In this document: positions 7,857 to 16,122 of the stretch, in pieces
How the letters are laid out: each line of letters starts with the position of its first letter
How positions within the stretch are numbered: position 1 is the first letter of the stretch
Source of the DNA: RUG721 sp040307385
Lineage (GTDB): Bacteria > Actinomycetota > Coriobacteriia > Coriobacteriales > Atopobiaceae
DNA length: 64,000 nucleotides
Direction of reading: 5' to 3'
Assembly: GCA_040307385.1 (NCBI GenBank)
Contig: JAWRJQ010000079.1
Location: 1-64,000, forward strand
The notes under the pieces: generated by a model
What the model was told of the DNA's origin: nothing
What the model saw: only the letters and a program-made list of their open reading frames with translations
Database searches by the model: none
Program-made: the position numbers and the translations under genes

Positions 7857-8498
7857 ATGAAGAGAATTCTCTACGGACTTGCCACGTTCTTTGCGGTCGC
7901 TTGCTTCGCGGGCGCCCATGCCCTGCGATACGCCGTTCTCCGTTGGTTGACGGTGAACCGCTGGGTCATGTTCTTCACGAACAAGATGAAAGCGCTGCTC
8001 CCGCTGTCGTTCCTGAAAACCGCCGTTCCGCTGCTGCTCATGGCACTGGCGGTGTTGCTGGCCGTGCGGGCCCTGCGCCGAAGACCTCCTCGGAGCAGGA
8101 TGCTGGTTCCCGAAGCGCTTTTCGGGTACCGGAAGATGGTCCTGGTGGGTTCCGATCTCCCGTTCCTCTCCGCCGCACAGATCCGCGCGGGGCTGAGCAT
8201 CCTGGACCGCTGCAACTGCGCCGTCGGTCCTTCCGAGGACGGCGGATACTATCTTCTGGGCCTGCGCACCCCCTGCGCCGACCTCTTTCAGGGGCAGGCT
8301 TACGGCCATGGCAACGTGCTGGAGAACCTGCTCTTACGGCTGCGGACGTTGGGCATGACCTGGGATCTCTGCCCTGCGGCAGGGGATCTGGATACCCGGG
8401 ATGATCTTCTCGCCCTGCTCCCGCGAAAGGAGGAGCTGCGGTCGAATCTGCGGCGTTTTCTAGAGTCTTTGGAGGTGGAAGGTCCATGCCGGATATAG
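7857..8498 (+). CDS. chimeric protein: N-terminal membrane segments joined to C-terminal half of a TIGR04282/DUF2064 glycosyltransferase
   Basis: A 213-residue protein that looks like two gene pieces joined in frame. Residues 1-80 carry two hydrophobic segments (about 5-25 and 50-72) and then a basic stretch RALRRRPPRSR. From about residue 86 it matches the C-terminal half of TIGR04282/DUF2064 (VLVGSDLP, VGPSEDGGYYLLGLR, LDTRDDLLALL). The N-terminal nucleotide-binding half of that family is missing. The ATG at 7857 has GGGGGAT about 5 bases upstream. The gene overlaps the kinase gene by 13 bases. Enzyme activity is doubtful without the first half; the chimera may be a deletion product or a genuine new architecture. 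Confidence 0.7.
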   Translation: MKRILYGLATFFAVACFAGAHALRYAVLRWLTVNRWVMFFTNKMKALLPLSFLKTAVPLLLMALAVLLAVRALRRRPPRSRMLVPEALFGYRKMVLVGSDLPFLSAAQIRAGLSILDRCNCAVGPSEDGGYYLLGLRTPCADLFQGQAYGHGNVLENLLLRLRTLGMTWDLCPAAGDLDTRDDLLALLPRKEELRSNLRRFLESLEVEGPCRI

Positions 8499-9508
8499 AG
8501 GAGATCCACGCCTATGCCCGGGAGCCCCGCTTGCTCCGCGGGCTGTCCCTGACGCCCGGCACCCCGGTTGCCGTGGAACCCCTGGGAAACGGCGAGTATA
8601 ATTGCAACTACCTGCTGACGGTCCAGGGTCGGACGGAGAAGATGGTCCTGCGCGTCAATCTGGCCAGCCAGATGCATCTCGCCGATCAGATCGGGTATGA
8701 GTACCGCGCGCTGGAGGCATTGGTCCCGTCAGGGCGGACACCCCATCCGCTCTATCTGGACGGGAGCCGGGATCTTGTGCCCTACGGCGTCCTTGTCATG
8801 GAGTGGCTGCCCGGCCGCGCGCTGGATTACCGCACCGACATGGCCGAGGCCGCCGCCATTCTCGCCGACATCCACAGCACCCCCGTTCCGGAGCGGTGCC
8901 CGCTCCTGCGTCCGGAGGAGCCGCTGCGGGCCATGTACGATGAATGCCGGGCCATGAGCCAGGTGTATCTTCGCTGGGAGAACGCCGCTCCCTCAACGGC
9001 TGCAAGGATCGAGCGCATGCTGGAGCGCGCCTCCCGCCTGCCCCTCGCTTCCCGTCCCGACGGCCCGCCGTGCATCATCAACACGGAGTTGAACAGCGGG
9101 AATTTTCTCATCCACCCGGGGCGCAGCTCGCTCGTGGACTGGGAGAAGCCGCTGCTGGGCGAGGCCGCCCAGGACCTCGGGCACGTTCTCGCGCCCACGA
9201 CCACCTTCTGGAAAACCGACGTTCTTCTCACCCCGGAGGAGATGCGCTCCTTTTTCTGCCGGTACTGCTCATGCGCTGCAGGCGTCGATGCGGCGGATGT
9301 CAGCCGAAGGCTCCCGCTCTACCTCTGGCTCACCTGCCTGCGGGGCATCACCTGGTGCAGCATGGCCATGGTGGAATACTCCACGCCCGGTCGGGAAGTG
9401 AGAAACGAGGACACCTACCGGAAGCTCTTCGCCTATCTGGAGGATGGCTTCCTCGACTTCGTGGAGAAGGACTTCATGTGCGAGGACAACGTGGAGTTCG
9501 TCGGATGA
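8486..9508 (+). CDS. APH/choline-kinase-like phosphotransferase with altered catalytic loop
   Basis: 340-residue protein with the aminoglycoside phosphotransferase/protein-kinase-like fold. The N-lobe lysine region (KMVLRV) and linker (VMEWLPG) are recognisable. The Brenner motif HxDxxxxN reads NTELNSGN (199-206), so the usual His and Asp are Asn199 and Glu201. The metal-binding Asp is kept in VDWEKP (D218). The ATG at 8486 follows GGAGGTGG. It overlaps the gene on each side (13 bases upstream, ATGA downstream), so it is translationally coupled. The substrate is probably a small metabolite or sugar linked to the flanking glycosyltransferases; nothing points to antibiotic resistance. Confidence 0.75.
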   Translation: MPDIEEIHAYAREPRLLRGLSLTPGTPVAVEPLGNGEYNCNYLLTVQGRTEKMVLRVNLASQMHLADQIGYEYRALEALVPSGRTPHPLYLDGSRDLVPYGVLVMEWLPGRALDYRTDMAEAAAILADIHSTPVPERCPLLRPEEPLRAMYDECRAMSQVYLRWENAAPSTAARIERMLERASRLPLASRPDGPPCIINTELNSGNFLIHPGRSSLVDWEKPLLGEAAQDLGHVLAPTTTFWKTDVLLTPEEMRSFFCRYCSCAAGVDAADVSRRLPLYLWLTCLRGITWCSMAMVEYSTPGREVRNEDTYRKLFAYLEDGFLDFVEKDFMCEDNVEFVG

Positions 9509-10176
9509 GGCTGTCCGTGATCGTTCCCGTGTATAACGAGGAGTCCGTGCTCGCGCAGCTGGGGAAAACGCTGGCGCAGCTTCCCCCGGAGGTGGAGGTT
9601 CTGATCGCCGATGGGGGCAGCACGGACCGCACGGCGGAGATCCTGGGGAGGGCATATGCGGTGATCCCGTGCCCCAAGGGCCGTGCCGCCCAGATGAATG
9701 CGGCGGCGGAGCAGTCCTCCGGGGACGTGCTCTGGTTCGTTCACGCCGACAGCCTTCTTCCGCAGGACGGGCCGGAGGAGATCGTCCGGGCAGCGGAGTC
9801 CGGCGCGCGCTTCGGATGCTTCCATATCCGCTTTGACCGAGACGGGCCCCTCATGGCTTGGAACGCCCTCGCCTCCAATCTCCGGGCCCGGCGGGGGATT
9901 CCCTTCGGCGACCAGGGAATGTTTATCGAGCGCGGGCTTTTCGAACGCATCGGCGGCTTTCCGGAGCTCCCCATCATGGAGGATTACGCGCTTTCCCGGG
10001 ATCTCCGAGGGAGGAAGATCGCCTGCCATGTTCTTCCGGGGTGCATCACCGCCTCCGCCCGGCGCTACCAAGGCGGGACGATCCGAGCCATGGTGCAGAT
10101 GCTGTACCTCCGCCATCTGTTCCGCCGGGGTCACGACATCCACGACATAGCCCGCCGCTACCGGGATATCCGCTGA
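9505..10176 (+). CDS. glycosyltransferase family 2, TIGR04283 type
   Basis: Soluble GT-A glycosyltransferase of 223 residues. N-terminal LSVIVPVYNEE and VLIADGGSTDRT are GT2 nucleotide-sugar motifs. GRAAQMN, WFVHADSLLP, FGDQGMFI, and GGFPELPIMEDYALS are typical of TIGR04283, the rSAM/selenodomain-associated transferase 2, named after arsenosugar biosynthesis in some annotations. It starts inside the kinase stop codon (ATGA, 9505-9508). TIGR04283 usually accompanies a full TIGR04282 partner and a radical SAM enzyme. Here only half of TIGR04282 is present and no radical SAM gene is adjacent, so the product cannot be named. Confidence 0.88.
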   Translation: MRLSVIVPVYNEESVLAQLGKTLAQLPPEVEVLIADGGSTDRTAEILGRAYAVIPCPKGRAAQMNAAAEQSSGDVLWFVHADSLLPQDGPEEIVRAAESGARFGCFHIRFDRDGPLMAWNALASNLRARRGIPFGDQGMFIERGLFERIGGFPELPIMEDYALSRDLRGRKIACHVLPGCITASARRYQGGTIRAMVQMLYLRHLFRRGHDIHDIARRYRDIR

Positions 10177-10185
10177 GATCCGTCC

Positions 10186-10210
10186 GCGCTCCCGCGCCCG
10201 CCAGGAGCGC
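10186..10210. terminator. small hairpin between convergent genes
   Basis: GCGCTCC (10186-10192) pairs with GGAGCGC (10204-10210) across an 11-base loop. It lies between the ends of the convergent glycosyltransferase and aroE/aroK genes and touches the aroE/aroK stop codon. There is no T tract on either strand, so a bidirectional terminator role is only possible. Confidence 0.3.
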
Positions 10211-11475
10211 TAAAGGCCGAGAAGGCCCTTCAACGTCCGTGCGTCATCCTGCACGGAATCCGTGCGGGCAAACGCGACATCCGCCCACGCGCGATACCGG
10301 GGCATGCGTTGCGCGGCAAGCGCCGCCACGCCGTCCTTCTGCGACAAGGGCCTGCCTTCGGAGGAAAGCTGGTCGAGCGGGCGGTCGACGAAGACGATCG
10401 TCGAATTCTGGTGCAGCAGGGCGTAGTTCTCGGGTCGCGTGACGATGCCGCCGCCCGTCGCGATGACGAGCCCCGACCGGGCGGCCTGCACGGAGCAGAC
10501 CTTCGTTTCAAGCGCCCGAAACGCGTCCTCGCCCTGCTCCTCTATGATCTGCCGGGGCGTGCGGCCGCTTTCGGCGGCGCAGGCGTCGTCGAGATCGACG
10601 AACGGCCGTGAGAGCAATCCGGCGAGCTGCCGTCCCAGCGTGGTCTTTCCCGAACCGGGCATGCCGATAAGACAGATGTTGGCGTTGCGCCGGTCGATCT
10701 CCTCGATGATGCGCTCGGCCAAGCTCGATTCGACGCGCCTTCCCTGGAAGAGCTCGCTCGACCGGATGGCCTGCCAGACCAGCATGGGAAGCCCCGACGT
10801 CCAGGACAGGCCCAGGGACTCGGCGGCGAGGCAGAGTCCGGTGATGCGGGGGTTGTACACGATATCGATAACGCCCTCGAGCTGGCCGAACCGCTTGAGC
10901 TGCTCGGCGTCGAGCGGCGTGGCGGGGCAGTTCGGATACATGCCCACCGGCGTGGAGTTGACGATGAGAGCCGCATCGCCGCAGACCTCGTGCGCATTGT
11001 CGGCGCGGATAGGTCCTGAGCGCGATACGTGCACGATCCGTGCCGCGCAGCGCTGCTCGAGCACGTAGGAAACCGCCCGCGACGATCCGCCGGTTCCCAG
11101 CACGAGCACCGGTCTGCCCCTCAGCGCATCGACCGCCCCTGAGCCGAACGCGCTTCGGGTGAAGCGCTCGAGCAGCGCCTCGAAGCCCAGCGCATCGGTA
11201 TTCTCGGCAAAGATGGTGCCGTCGCTGCGACGGATGAGGGTGTTCGCCGCCCCGAGCGCCTCCACGCGCGCGGAACGCTCATGGGAAAGCTCGGCTGCCC
11301 GCACCTTATAGGGAACGGTGACGTTGATGCCGTCCCACGGCCCCTGCAGGATGAACCCGTCGAGCTCTGCGGGACCCACCTCGAACAGCGCATAGGGCGC
11401 AGATCCGAGCCGTGCATGGATCTGCGGAGAATAGCTGTGGCCGAGGTGTTCGCCCAGAAGACCGTAGCGGGCCAT
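10210..11475 (-). CDS. aroE/aroK: bifunctional shikimate dehydrogenase / shikimate kinase
   Basis: 421-residue fusion for two successive shikimate steps: NADPH reduction of 3-dehydroshikimate, then phosphorylation of shikimate. AroE occupies about 1-258: HSYSPQIH, NVTVPYK with catalytic Lys57, GAANT, ENTD with Asp94, and the nucleotide loop GTGGSSRA. AroK occupies about 265-421: Walker A GMPGSGKTT (271-279), DLDD, FRALE, GGG and GRPL. Both halves look active. It is the last gene of the aromatic operon, 3 bases after pheA. The AroE-AroK order differs from the eukaryotic AROM protein. Confidence 0.95.
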   Translation of the reverse strand: MARYGLLGEHLGHSYSPQIHARLGSAPYALFEVGPAELDGFILQGPWDGINVTVPYKVRAAELSHERSARVEALGAANTLIRRSDGTIFAENTDALGFEALLERFTRSAFGSGAVDALRGRPVLVLGTGGSSRAVSYVLEQRCAARIVHVSRSGPIRADNAHEVCGDAALIVNSTPVGMYPNCPATPLDAEQLKRFGQLEGVIDIVYNPRITGLCLAAESLGLSWTSGLPMLVWQAIRSSELFQGRRVESSLAERIIEEIDRRNANICLIGMPGSGKTTLGRQLAGLLSRPFVDLDDACAAESGRTPRQIIEEQGEDAFRALETKVCSVQAARSGLVIATGGGIVTRPENYALLHQNSTIVFVDRPLDQLSSEGRPLSQKDGVAALAAQRMPRYRAWADVAFARTDSVQDDARTLKGLLGL

Positions 11476-11478
11476 GCG

Positions 11479-12624
11479 CTACACCACCTCGCTGTACGAG
11501 CCCAGGTAGCGCACCTCCTGCACCACCGACCCGATCGTCTGCATGAGCGCGTCGAAGGCGGGCGCATGCACAGGGCACTCGATATCGAAGTAGAACATGA
11601 ACTCGAAGTCGCGCTCGGGGATGGGGCGGCTCTCGAGTTTGAGGATGTTGATGTCGAGCGCATAGAACTTCGCGAGCACCTTGTAGAGCGAGCCGGGCTC
11701 ATGCGGCAAGACGATCATGAGCGAGGTCCTGTCGGCACCGGGATAGATGGCGAGGTCCTTGGCGATGCAGGCGAAGCGCGTGTAGTTGTTGTCGCGGTTC
11801 TGGACGCTCGGCTCGATGATGGAGAGCCCGTAGAGCTCGGCGCAGCTTTCGGCGGCGAGGGCGGCGCAGTCGGTGCGTCCCGACGAGGCGACGATGCTCG
11901 CAGCGAGGGCGGTGTTCTCGCAGACGTGCGCCGTGATCGACGGATGCGCCTCGAAGAAGGCGGAGCACTGCGATATGGCCTGCTCGTGGCTGTAGATGTC
12001 GGTTATGCCGTCGAGTGCGGCTCCCGGAAGCGCCATGAGGCTGTGATCCACCTTGATGCGCGTGGTGCGCACGATATGGAAGTCGTGCTCCATCATGAGG
12101 TCGAAGACCTTGTTCACCGATCCTGCGGCGGAGTTCTCGAGCGGAAGCACGCCCACGTCGCAAAAACCCTGCTCAACGGCTTTGAACACGCCCTCGAAGG
12201 TCTTCATGAAGCTGATCTGGGGCCGCCTGAAGAAGCGCTCGGCGGCCGCCTGCGAGTAGGCGCCCTCCATGCCCTGGCAGGCAACGAAGGCATCGGCCGG
12301 AAAGAGCTCGGGCGCTGCCGCGCGCGCTGCGCACATCTGCTCGTAGAGCTTCGTCGCGCCCCGCTCGCCCGCGCCTTGGCGCTTGCGCGACGACTCCATG
12401 AGCAGCTCCATGAGGATCTGCCCCTGGGTGGCGAGGTCTTCGGGAACGCGCGCCTGCGCGTCGAGGATCTTCGCCCGCTCGCGCACGGGATCGTAGATGC
12501 GCAGGCCTTCCGCGCGCTTGACCTCGGCTATCCTATCCGAAACGCGCGCGCGTTCGGAGAACAGCTCGAAGATCTGCGCGTCGATGTCGTCTATCTGCGT
12601 TCTCAAGGAGTCGAGATCTGCCAT
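11479..12624 (-). CDS. pheA: chorismate mutase / prephenate dehydratase (P-protein)
   Basis: Converts chorismate to prephenate and then phenylpyruvate, the committed branch to phenylalanine. It has 381 residues: AroQ-class chorismate mutase helices at about 1-85 (LRTQIDDIDAQI), prephenate dehydratase at about 105-285 (GMEGAYSQAAA, LPLENSAAGSV, NNYTRF) and a C-terminal ACT domain at about 295-375 with the ESRP segment used for Phe feedback. It begins 1 base after aroC and ends 3 bases before aroE/aroK. It supplies the only chorismate mutase seen, so it may also feed TyrA. Confidence 0.95.
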   Translation of the reverse strand: MADLDSLRTQIDDIDAQIFELFSERARVSDRIAEVKRAEGLRIYDPVRERAKILDAQARVPEDLATQGQILMELLMESSRKRQGAGERGATKLYEQMCAARAAAPELFPADAFVACQGMEGAYSQAAAERFFRRPQISFMKTFEGVFKAVEQGFCDVGVLPLENSAAGSVNKVFDLMMEHDFHIVRTTRIKVDHSLMALPGAALDGITDIYSHEQAISQCSAFFEAHPSITAHVCENTALAASIVASSGRTDCAALAAESCAELYGLSIIEPSVQNRDNNYTRFACIAKDLAIYPGADRTSLMIVLPHEPGSLYKVLAKFYALDINILKLESRPIPERDFEFMFYFDIECPVHAPAFDALMQTIGSVVQEVRYLGSYSEVV

Positions 12625-12625
12625 A

Positions 12626-13747
12626 TCACACCTCTATCAGATTGTCTTCGATCAGGGCGTCGAGCAGTACCAGGGCGCAGACCGCTTCGACGATGGGCAC
12701 GGCGCGCGCGGCAGCGCACACGTCGTGGCGTCCGCGCACGGCGAGCTTCGCGGGCTGGAGCGTGGCGAGATCCACCGAGTCCTGCTCGCGCGGGATGCTC
12801 GAGATGGGCTTGAAGGCAAGCGAGAAGCGCAGCGCCGCGCCCGTGGACAGGCCGCCCAGGATGCCCCCGGCGTTGTTCGTCACGGGCACCACGCGGCCGT
12901 CGCGCACGGTATAGGGGTCGTTGTCCGCGCTTCCGCGCATCTGCGCAGCGCCGAAGCCCGCGCCGAACTCGAGGCCCTTCACGGCGGGAATGCCGAACAG
13001 CGCATGCGCCAGCTTGGATTCCAGGCCGTCGAACAGGGGGGAGCCCGCGCCTACGGGAAGGCCCGTGGCCACGCACTCGCAGATGCCGCCCACGCTGTCG
13101 AGATCGGCTTTCGCCGCGAGGATATGCTCCTTCATGACGGCGCCCGCCGCCTCGTCGAGCACGGGGAACGATCTTCCATCGCCGAGCGCGTCCATTTCGC
13201 GTGCGAGCGCCGCAAGCCCTTCAGGCGATGCATCGATGCTGGTGAAGGGCGCGTCGGGCACCCCGTCGATCTCGAGGACATGGGCGGCGACGCGCACGCC
13301 CGCCTGCCCGAGCAGCTGGAGCGCGATGCCACCGGCTGCGGTGAGCGCCGCCATGATGCGCGCCGAGAAGTGCCCGCCGCCGAAGATGTCGTTCTCGCCC
13401 TTCCACTTGACCCATGCGGGGAAGTCGGCGTGGCCGGGGCGGGGAACGTAGGAGATGTTCTCGTAATCCTTCGAGCGCGTGTCGTCGTTGCGGATGATGA
13501 TGCACAGGGGTGCTCCGCAGGTTGCGCCCCGGGCGTTGAGCCCCGACACGATGCGCGGCGCATCCTCCTCTGATCTGCGGGTATCCCAAGGGAACCTGCC
13601 GGGGGAGCGTCGCGCCGTGAACGCCGCGAGTCGATCCAAGTCGGGCGAAAACCCGCTGGGAAGGCCCTCGATGAGGCAGCCGACGGCCGCTCCATGAGAC
13701 TGGCCGAACACGCTCACGCGCACCTTGCTGCCAAACGATGATGACAT
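12626..13747 (-). CDS. aroC: chorismate synthase
   Basis: FMN-dependent enzyme making chorismate from EPSP. It is 373 residues. Visible signatures are VFGQSHG near the N-terminus, RPGHAD and GGGHFSARI. The usual RRRPGQ-type loop is diverged (ARRSPGRFPWDTRRSEED) but keeps its arginines. It starts 1 base after aroA and stops 1 base before pheA, so expression is certainly coupled. Confidence 0.95.
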   Translation of the reverse strand: MSSSFGSKVRVSVFGQSHGAAVGCLIEGLPSGFSPDLDRLAAFTARRSPGRFPWDTRRSEEDAPRIVSGLNARGATCGAPLCIIIRNDDTRSKDYENISYVPRPGHADFPAWVKWKGENDIFGGGHFSARIMAALTAAGGIALQLLGQAGVRVAAHVLEIDGVPDAPFTSIDASPEGLAALAREMDALGDGRSFPVLDEAAGAVMKEHILAAKADLDSVGGICECVATGLPVGAGSPLFDGLESKLAHALFGIPAVKGLEFGAGFGAAQMRGSADNDPYTVRDGRVVPVTNNAGGILGGLSTGAALRFSLAFKPISSIPREQDSVDLATLQPAKLAVRGRHDVCAAARAVPIVEAVCALVLLDALIEDNLIEV

Positions 13748-13748
13748 G

Positions 13749-15029
13749 TCACGCCTCCCATGCTGCTCGTCCGCCGAGCGCGGCGAAGTCGTCGAAAAAG
13801 CCCGGATACGATTTGGCGACGCACGAAGCGCCCCGTATCGTCACGGGGCCGGTTGCGTATGCGGCGGCGATCGCGGCCATCATGGCGATGCGGTGGTCGT
13901 TCGCAGCGTCCACGGTACCGCCCGAGAAGCGCTCGATCCCCTCGAACGCGAGGGAATCGTCATCGACGCGCACCTGCGCGCCGAGCGCCGCGAGCGCGGA
14001 CGAGATGCTCGCCAGGCGATCGGACTCCTTGAATTTGAGCCGATGCGCGCCGCTGATGAGCGTAGATCCCGGTGCGAGGGCGGCGAGCGGGGCGATCGCG
14101 GGCACGAGGTCGGGACAGCTCGAGACGTCGATGCGCGCGCCGCGCAGCTCCAGCGCATGCGCCGCAGCCGATGCGCGCGTGCGCGACACCTGCGCTCCGA
14201 AGAGCGCGAGGGCGCCGAGAACCGCCTGGTCGGCCTGCTTCGAGCGGGGATCGAGCCCCTCGACGCGCACCCCGGCATGCGACAGGGCTCCCGCGGCGAG
14301 CCAGAACGCCGCGTTCGACCAGTCGCCGCCGACGGCGACGCTGCCGGGCGAGCGGTACGGTGCGTCGGGATGGATCTTGTAGCAGGTGGCGCCTTCCTCG
14401 TGCACGATCGCCGAATCGACCCCGAAGGTCTTGAGCGTCTGCAGCGTCAGCGCGATATAGGGCTTCGATTCCACCGGCTCCGCCACGCGGATCTCAAGCG
14501 GTTGCGCAAGCAGGGGAGCGGCGAGCATGAGGCCGGTGATGAACTGCGATGAGACGTTTCCCGGAAGCGAGACGACGCCTCCTTGGAGCGGGCCCGACAC
14601 GGTGAGCGGAAGGCCGCCGTCGGCGTCCACCGCGGCCCCATGCGCACGCAGCGCATCGACGAGCGGCTTGAGGGGGCGTTCGGCGAGACGGCCCGCGCCC
14701 GTGAAGGTGGACGTTCCGAGGGCCGCCGCCACAGGCAGCAGGAAGCGCAGGGTCGAACCGGATTCGCCGCAGTTGAGGACGGCTCCGCGCGGTTGGGATC
14801 CCGCATCGATGGGATGCACGGTGAAGACGCCCTCCGCGCGTTCGATGCGGGCGCCGAGCGCCTCGAGGCAGGCGATCGTCGCCTCGATGTCCTCCGATGT
14901 CGCCCGGCACGCGATGCGCGTGGGCCCATCGGCGAGGGCGGCGCATACGAGCACGCGGTGCGCCTCGGATTTTGAGGGTATCGCGGAGAGGGTTCCCGCG
15001 AGAGGATGCGGCTGGATGATCGCGTCCAT
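13749..15029 (-). CDS. aroA: 3-phosphoshikimate 1-carboxyvinyltransferase (EPSP synthase)
   Basis: Transfers enolpyruvate from PEP to shikimate 3-phosphate. It is 426 residues. Motifs: IPSKSEAHR (N-terminal substrate lysine), NCGESGSTLRFLLP, LPGNVSSQF, DWSNAAFWLAAG, RLKFKESDRLAS and NDHRIAMM. The glycine loop reads GESGSTLRF, where E. coli has GNAGTAMRP, so the Pro corresponding to E. coli Pro101 is Phe. The inhibitor class cannot be told from this alone. It lies 2 bases after aroB and 1 base before aroC. Confidence 0.95.
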   Translation of the reverse strand: MDAIIQPHPLAGTLSAIPSKSEAHRVLVCAALADGPTRIACRATSEDIEATIACLEALGARIERAEGVFTVHPIDAGSQPRGAVLNCGESGSTLRFLLPVAAALGTSTFTGAGRLAERPLKPLVDALRAHGAAVDADGGLPLTVSGPLQGGVVSLPGNVSSQFITGLMLAAPLLAQPLEIRVAEPVESKPYIALTLQTLKTFGVDSAIVHEEGATCYKIHPDAPYRSPGSVAVGGDWSNAAFWLAAGALSHAGVRVEGLDPRSKQADQAVLGALALFGAQVSRTRASAAAHALELRGARIDVSSCPDLVPAIAPLAALAPGSTLISGAHRLKFKESDRLASISSALAALGAQVRVDDDSLAFEGIERFSGGTVDAANDHRIAMMAAIAAAYATGPVTIRGASCVAKSYPGFFDDFAALGGRAAWEA

Positions 15030-15031
15030 GG

Positions 15032-16120
15032 CTACCCCTTCGCATGACGGGCGATCAGGGCTGCAAGCTCGTCTTCGCCCACGGGCTGCATGTCGCAGCG
15101 TCCGATCTCGGTTGGAACGACAAGATTGACGATGCCGCCTCGGCGCTTCTTGTCGGAGCCGGCATACGAGGCGAGCAGCGCAGGGTCCGCGTCGGAGCCG
15201 GTGGGCAGGCCGTGCGCGGCGACCACCGCGTGGATACGGCGTGCGCTTTCGGCATCGAGCCGTCCTGCGGCGGCCGCAGCGCGGCAGACGGTGCAGAGCC
15301 CCGCTGCGACGCAGGATCCATGGCCGAGGGCGAAGCCGCTCGCCGCCTCGATGGCATGACCGACGGTATGGCCGAGGTTGAGCGTTTGGCGAAGCCCTCG
15401 CTCGCGCTCGTCATGCTCCACGACGTCGCGCTTGATCTCCACGTTGCGCGCCACAACCTGCGCGAGCGCTGCAGCATCGCTGCGCAGCGACGTGAGCGGG
15501 GAGCGCTCGAGCGCCGCGAACAGAGCCGGGTCGGCGAGCACCGCATGCTTGATCACCTCGCCGCAGGCGTCGATGAACCGCTCGTCGGGCAGCGTCGAGA
15601 GGGTGTCTATATCGGCGACGACCAGCTCGGGCTGCAGGAAGGCTCCCACGAGGTTCTTTCCGTGGGGAAGATCGACGCCCGTCTTGCCGCCCACCGAGGA
15701 ATCGACCATGGCGAGCAGCGTCGTCGGCACCTGCACCACGCGGATGCCGCGCATATAGGCCGCCGCTGCGAACCCCGCCATGTCTCCCGTCACGCCGCCG
15801 CCCAAGGCGACCACGATCGCGGTGCGGTCGAGGTGCGCATCGGCCATGGCCGCGAGGATCCGCGACCAGGTTGCGATGGTCTTGCTCTGCTCGCCCGCAG
15901 GGAATGCGAACGATGCGCACGCGATGCCCGCGCGCGCAAGCGATGCCGTGGCGCGGTCGAGGTAGAGGGGGGCGACGTTGGTATCGGTGACGATGAAGGC
16001 CTGCACGGTTTCCAAGCGCTGGGCGGCCAAGGCGCCGAGATCGTCGAGCAGGCCCGCGCCCACATGGACCTCATAGCCGCCGCCCATCGTTGCAACGGGT
16101 ATCACGTGCGCAGATGCCAT
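15032..16120 (-). CDS. aroB: 3-dehydroquinate synthase
   Basis: NAD- and metal-dependent cyclase that makes 3-dehydroquinate from DAHP. It is 362 residues. GGGVTGDMAGF, the PTTLLAMVDSSVGGKTG and HGKNLVGAF segments, EVIKHA and LNLGHTVGHAIE carry the NAD-, substrate- and metal-binding residues. It lies 2 bases after tyrA and 2 bases before aroA. Its product goes to the EIIB-AroQ fusion at 4767-5717. Confidence 0.96.
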   Translation of the reverse strand: MASAHVIPVATMGGGYEVHVGAGLLDDLGALAAQRLETVQAFIVTDTNVAPLYLDRATASLARAGIACASFAFPAGEQSKTIATWSRILAAMADAHLDRTAIVVALGGGVTGDMAGFAAAAYMRGIRVVQVPTTLLAMVDSSVGGKTGVDLPHGKNLVGAFLQPELVVADIDTLSTLPDERFIDACGEVIKHAVLADPALFAALERSPLTSLRSDAAALAQVVARNVEIKRDVVEHDERERGLRQTLNLGHTVGHAIEAASGFALGHGSCVAAGLCTVCRAAAAAGRLDAESARRIHAVVAAHGLPTGSDADPALLASYAGSDKKRRGGIVNLVVPTEIGRCDMQPVGEDELAALIARHAKG

Positions 16121-16122
16121 GA

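Noticed and set aside
8486..9508. Aminoglycoside resistance gene
   Set aside because: The APH fold is shared by many metabolite kinases; catalytic residues are altered and context is glycosyltransferases, not resistance genes.
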